Shown here piece after piece: positions 6,359 through 8,093 of a stretch of 8,093 nucleotides of DNA. This DNA comes from a bacterium. GTDB lineage: Bacteria; T1Sed10-126. The stretch covers positions 1-8,093 of the forward strand of contig PWOD01000204.1 in the NCBI GenBank assembly GCA_003557545.1, in the 5' to 3' direction. Numbering within the stretch: position 1 is the stretch's first letter; every line of letters begins with the position of its first letter. The notes below the pieces were generated by a model. That model was not told the origin of the DNA. It ran no database searches and saw only the letters and a list, made by a program, of their open reading frames with translations. Both the position numbers and the translations under genes were made by a program.

Positions 6359-7502
6359 ATATAAAAAAGAGCTTCTGGCAGATCTTGCAACCATAACCTT
6401 CGTAGTTGGACTGCTGCTTTTTTTCGGCAGCTCGGCACTGTTCGCTTCCGCTGATTATTTTCGTGATGGGCTCAGGTATTATTACCGGGAACAGTTTGAG
6501 CCGGCCCTGGAAAAATTTCAGCAGGCGATTGAACTGGAACCCTCCGATCCACGCCACCATTTCTTTGTGGCCAACAGCTATAAACATCTGGGTCAGTTTG
6601 ATAAGGCTGAGATTGCCTATCGTGAAGCGCTTGAGCTCTCTCCGGATTATATTACCGCCCGCCGCCGGCTGGCCTTTCTTTATTTTGACAATGGCCGCTG
6701 GGAAAAGGCGCAGGAGGAGTTTGAACAGTTAACTCAGGATGCACCGGGCGAGTTTGAATATCGTCATCATTATGCCATAACACTTTACCAGCTTGATCAG
6801 ATCGAGAGAGCCCGTGAGGAGTTTTATCGGGCTCGTGAGTTGCGACCGGATTCACCGGAGGTATTTTACTACCTGGGGAGGATTAGTCTTGATCGTGGTG
6901 AGTATATTAATGCGGTAAGTCGGTTTGACAGGGCTGTTGATGGTAAATCTGGTGAAGGTCGTTACCATTTTCATCGGGGACTGGCCTTTTTTCGGATGGA
7001 AGACTATCTGGAACCGGAGGTCGAGGTAAGATCGGTACCGGATTTTAGAAAGGCTATTGAATATAATTTTGATACAGAGCGTTCCCGGTTTCTGCTGGCC
7101 AATTCGCTGCTCTGCTGGGGATTACGCTTTGTGCGTGATGGACAGACTCAGGACGGGATCGATTATTTACGTGAAGCGGTGAGACTTTTTCGTACTGTAT
7201 TAGTGGCTGATCCTGAGGCCAGTAATGCTTATCATAACCTCGGCCTGAGCTATTTAGGAATTGGTAACCTTGATCTGGCGGTGGAAGCGCTCCGGGAAGC
7301 GGTTGAGCTGGAACCAGAGGTGGCATTTTTTCATGATAGCCTGGGACTTGCTCAGTTCCGCCGGGGTGATTTTAGAAGGGCTGTTACTGCCTGGCAGTTT
7401 GTTACCGAGATTAATCCTCAATATACTGAACATCCGATGCATGAACTTCTGGGTATTGAACCGTTTGAAGATCGTAAGCAGGAGGCTAGAATTCGCCAGT
7501 GA
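6351..7502 (+). CDS. Exported TPR-repeat protein, function unknown
   Basis: The 383-residue protein has a basic N-terminus (KYKK), a hydrophobic core at about 12-31, and 'FASA' with a plausible signal-peptidase site after Ala34. It is therefore probably periplasmic, or anchored if uncleaved. The rest is about nine tetratricopeptide repeats, for example 'ALEKFQQAIELEPSDP', 'AEIAYREALELSPDY', 'AREEFYRARELRPDS', 'AVEALREAVELEPEV' and 'AVTAWQFVTEINPQY'. The sixth is interrupted by a Glu/Val-rich insert ('YLEPEVEVRSVPDF'), and one later unit is lengthened. TPRs bind proteins, so this is likely a scaffold rather than an enzyme. ATG 6351 has AAGGG at 6338-6342, 8 bases upstream, and overlaps the yajC stop by 8 bp; GTG 6345 is too close to that site. 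The next gene overlaps the stop by 4 bp. An envelope assembly or secretion role is inferred from neighbours only. Confidence 0.85.
   Translation: MIKYKKELLADLATITFVVGLLLFFGSSALFASADYFRDGLRYYYREQFEPALEKFQQAIELEPSDPRHHFFVANSYKHLGQFDKAEIAYREALELSPDYITARRRLAFLYFDNGRWEKAQEEFEQLTQDAPGEFEYRHHYAITLYQLDQIERAREEFYRARELRPDSPEVFYYLGRISLDRGEYINAVSRFDRAVDGKSGEGRYHFHRGLAFFRMEDYLEPEVEVRSVPDFRKAIEYNFDTERSRFLLANSLLCWGLRFVRDGQTQDGIDYLREAVRLFRTVLVADPEASNAYHNLGLSYLGIGNLDLAVEALREAVELEPEVAFFHDSLGLAQFRRGDFRRAVTAWQFVTEINPQYTEHPMHELLGIEPFEDRKQEARIRQ
7480..7485 (+). promoter_or_regulatory. Ribosome binding site for the Pro-rich gene at 7499
   Basis: AGGAGG lies inside the end of the TPR gene, 13 bases before the GTG at 7499. 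The spacing is longer than usual, but no other start in that frame fits better, and the GTGA overlap with the TPR stop suggests coupled translation. Confidence 0.5.
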
Positions 7503-8093
7503 ACCGGAATGGGATCAAGAGGGGAATCTTTTCTATTAAGGTTCTGTCTAATTTTTTTATTTTCTCCATAGTTATACTGGTCTCTGTTTTAATGACAGGT
7601 CCGGTTTATGGCTGGCAGCGTCAGGCCGAGTCTCCTCTATATGATCTACGTAATTTTCCTGAATACCCACCTGTGGAGTATCCTGAGCCGGTTGAAGAAG
7701 AACAAGAAGAACCGGAACCTGTTTTTACCGAAGTGCCGGTGGACACACCAATTCCACCTCCACCAGTTCATCTTGACAGGCGACTTCCTCCACCCAACCA
7801 GCTGGAGGAGGACACACCACTTCCACCGACTCAGCCTGACCTTCGGCTTCCACCACCGGTAGACCCTCGTCGTGATACGCCGACTGAGCCCCCTGAAGAA
7901 CCTGAGGAAACCCCGGAAACCACCCCGGAAGAACCACCGCGCCGGCGTCGGCCTCTGCCACCACCGCCTCGCTCAGAAATCGAGGAAAGCTCTGATATTG
8001 AACAACAGACCATATATTCCGAGCAGCCGGCAGAGTCTGATACAGCTTCGGATGATACAGGATCAGAACTATTAGATTCGCTTATTCAGCAGC
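7499..8093 (+). CDS. Exported Pro/Glu-rich repeat protein, 3' end outside window
   Basis: The frame is open from GTG 7499 to the window edge, giving 198 residues without a stop. Its GTGA overlaps the TPR stop by 4 bases, and AGGAGG lies 13 bases upstream. The N-terminus is a signal peptide or anchor: basic residues (R3, K7, R8, K14), a hydrophobic stretch at about 15-33, and a possible cleavage site after 'VYG' at 38. After a short aromatic stretch the protein becomes low-complexity Pro/Glu. It has imperfect repeats beginning Asp-Thr-Pro at residues 82, 105 and 126, an 'RRRR' patch at 148-151 followed by 'PLPPPP', and then a Ser/Asp/Glu-rich part. Such segments are extended and can span the periplasm or cell wall, as in TonB's Pro-rich region, but the C-terminal domain that would identify it is missing. 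I do not recognise the gene. Other long frames here are by-products of the GC-rich proline codons. Confidence 0.75.
   Translation, partial: MNRNGIKRGIFSIKVLSNFFIFSIVILVSVLMTGPVYGWQRQAESPLYDLRNFPEYPPVEYPEPVEEEQEEPEPVFTEVPVDTPIPPPPVHLDRRLPPPNQLEEDTPLPPTQPDLRLPPPVDPRRDTPTEPPEEPEETPETTPEEPPRRRRPLPPPPRSEIEESSDIEQQTIYSEQPAESDTASDDTGSELLDSLIQQ
7742..7900 (+). repeat. Imperfect tandem repeat encoding Asp-Thr-Pro / Leu-Pro-Pro-Pro units
   Basis: Unit 1 (7742-7810, 23 codons) and unit 2 (7811-7873, 21 codons) each start with GACACACCA coding for Asp-Thr-Pro. Both continue with a Pro cluster, a basic residue and 'LPPP' before an acidic or basic end. A third, degenerate start (GATACGCCG) is at 7874. The units are in frame and look like internal duplication followed by divergence. 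Confidence 0.55.

Noticed and set aside
7608-8075. Several overlapping reading frames on both strands (7608-7862 +, 7725-7964 -, 7831-8013 -, 7872-8075 +)
   Set aside because: They are shadows of the Pro/Glu-rich frame starting at 7499. Proline and glutamate codons lack stops in other frames, and the shadow products are low-complexity and lack ribosome binding sites.

Overview
The window looks like chromosomal DNA of a diderm (outer-membrane) bacterium. Three genes make precursors of the lipopolysaccharide inner core: two heptose genes and kdsB. They follow the end of a murJ-type flippase gene. Several starts have strong Shine-Dalgarno sequences, GTG or TTG starts are used, genes overlap by 4-14 bases, and the intergenic DNA is AT-rich. 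This would suit a Gram-negative-type Firmicute such as a member of the Halanaerobiales, but that is inference from style, not a proven placement. No mobile element, CRISPR array, rRNA or tRNA was seen.

Left part (1-4566, + strand): the C-terminal third of a MurJ/MviN-family lipid II flippase, a 114-bp spacer, then rfaE1 (heptose-7-phosphate kinase), rfaE2 (heptose-1-phosphate adenylyltransferase) and kdsB (CMP-Kdo synthetase). The last three overlap at their ends and are clearly co-translated. L-aspartate oxidase (nadB) follows 58 bp later. Heptose and Kdo activation belong to one outer-membrane pathway. nadB begins NAD synthesis and has no obvious functional link to it.

Middle (4567-6028): a single gene on the - strand encodes a divergent methylenetetrahydrofolate-reductase-like protein. 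Its stop codon directly abuts that of nadB, with no base between. Upstream of it lies a 478-bp AT-rich, gene-free region with plausible promoters in both directions: toward the reductase gene on - and toward yajC on +.

Right part (6029-8093, + strand): yajC is followed not by secD/secF but by an exported TPR-repeat protein (8-bp overlap) and then by an exported proline/glutamate-rich protein (4-bp overlap) that runs off the window. The last reading frame is open from 7499 to the window edge. The TPR/Pro-rich pair is the least familiar part of the window and the best candidate for something undescribed, probably an envelope-associated assembly. No function can be assigned from sequence alone.
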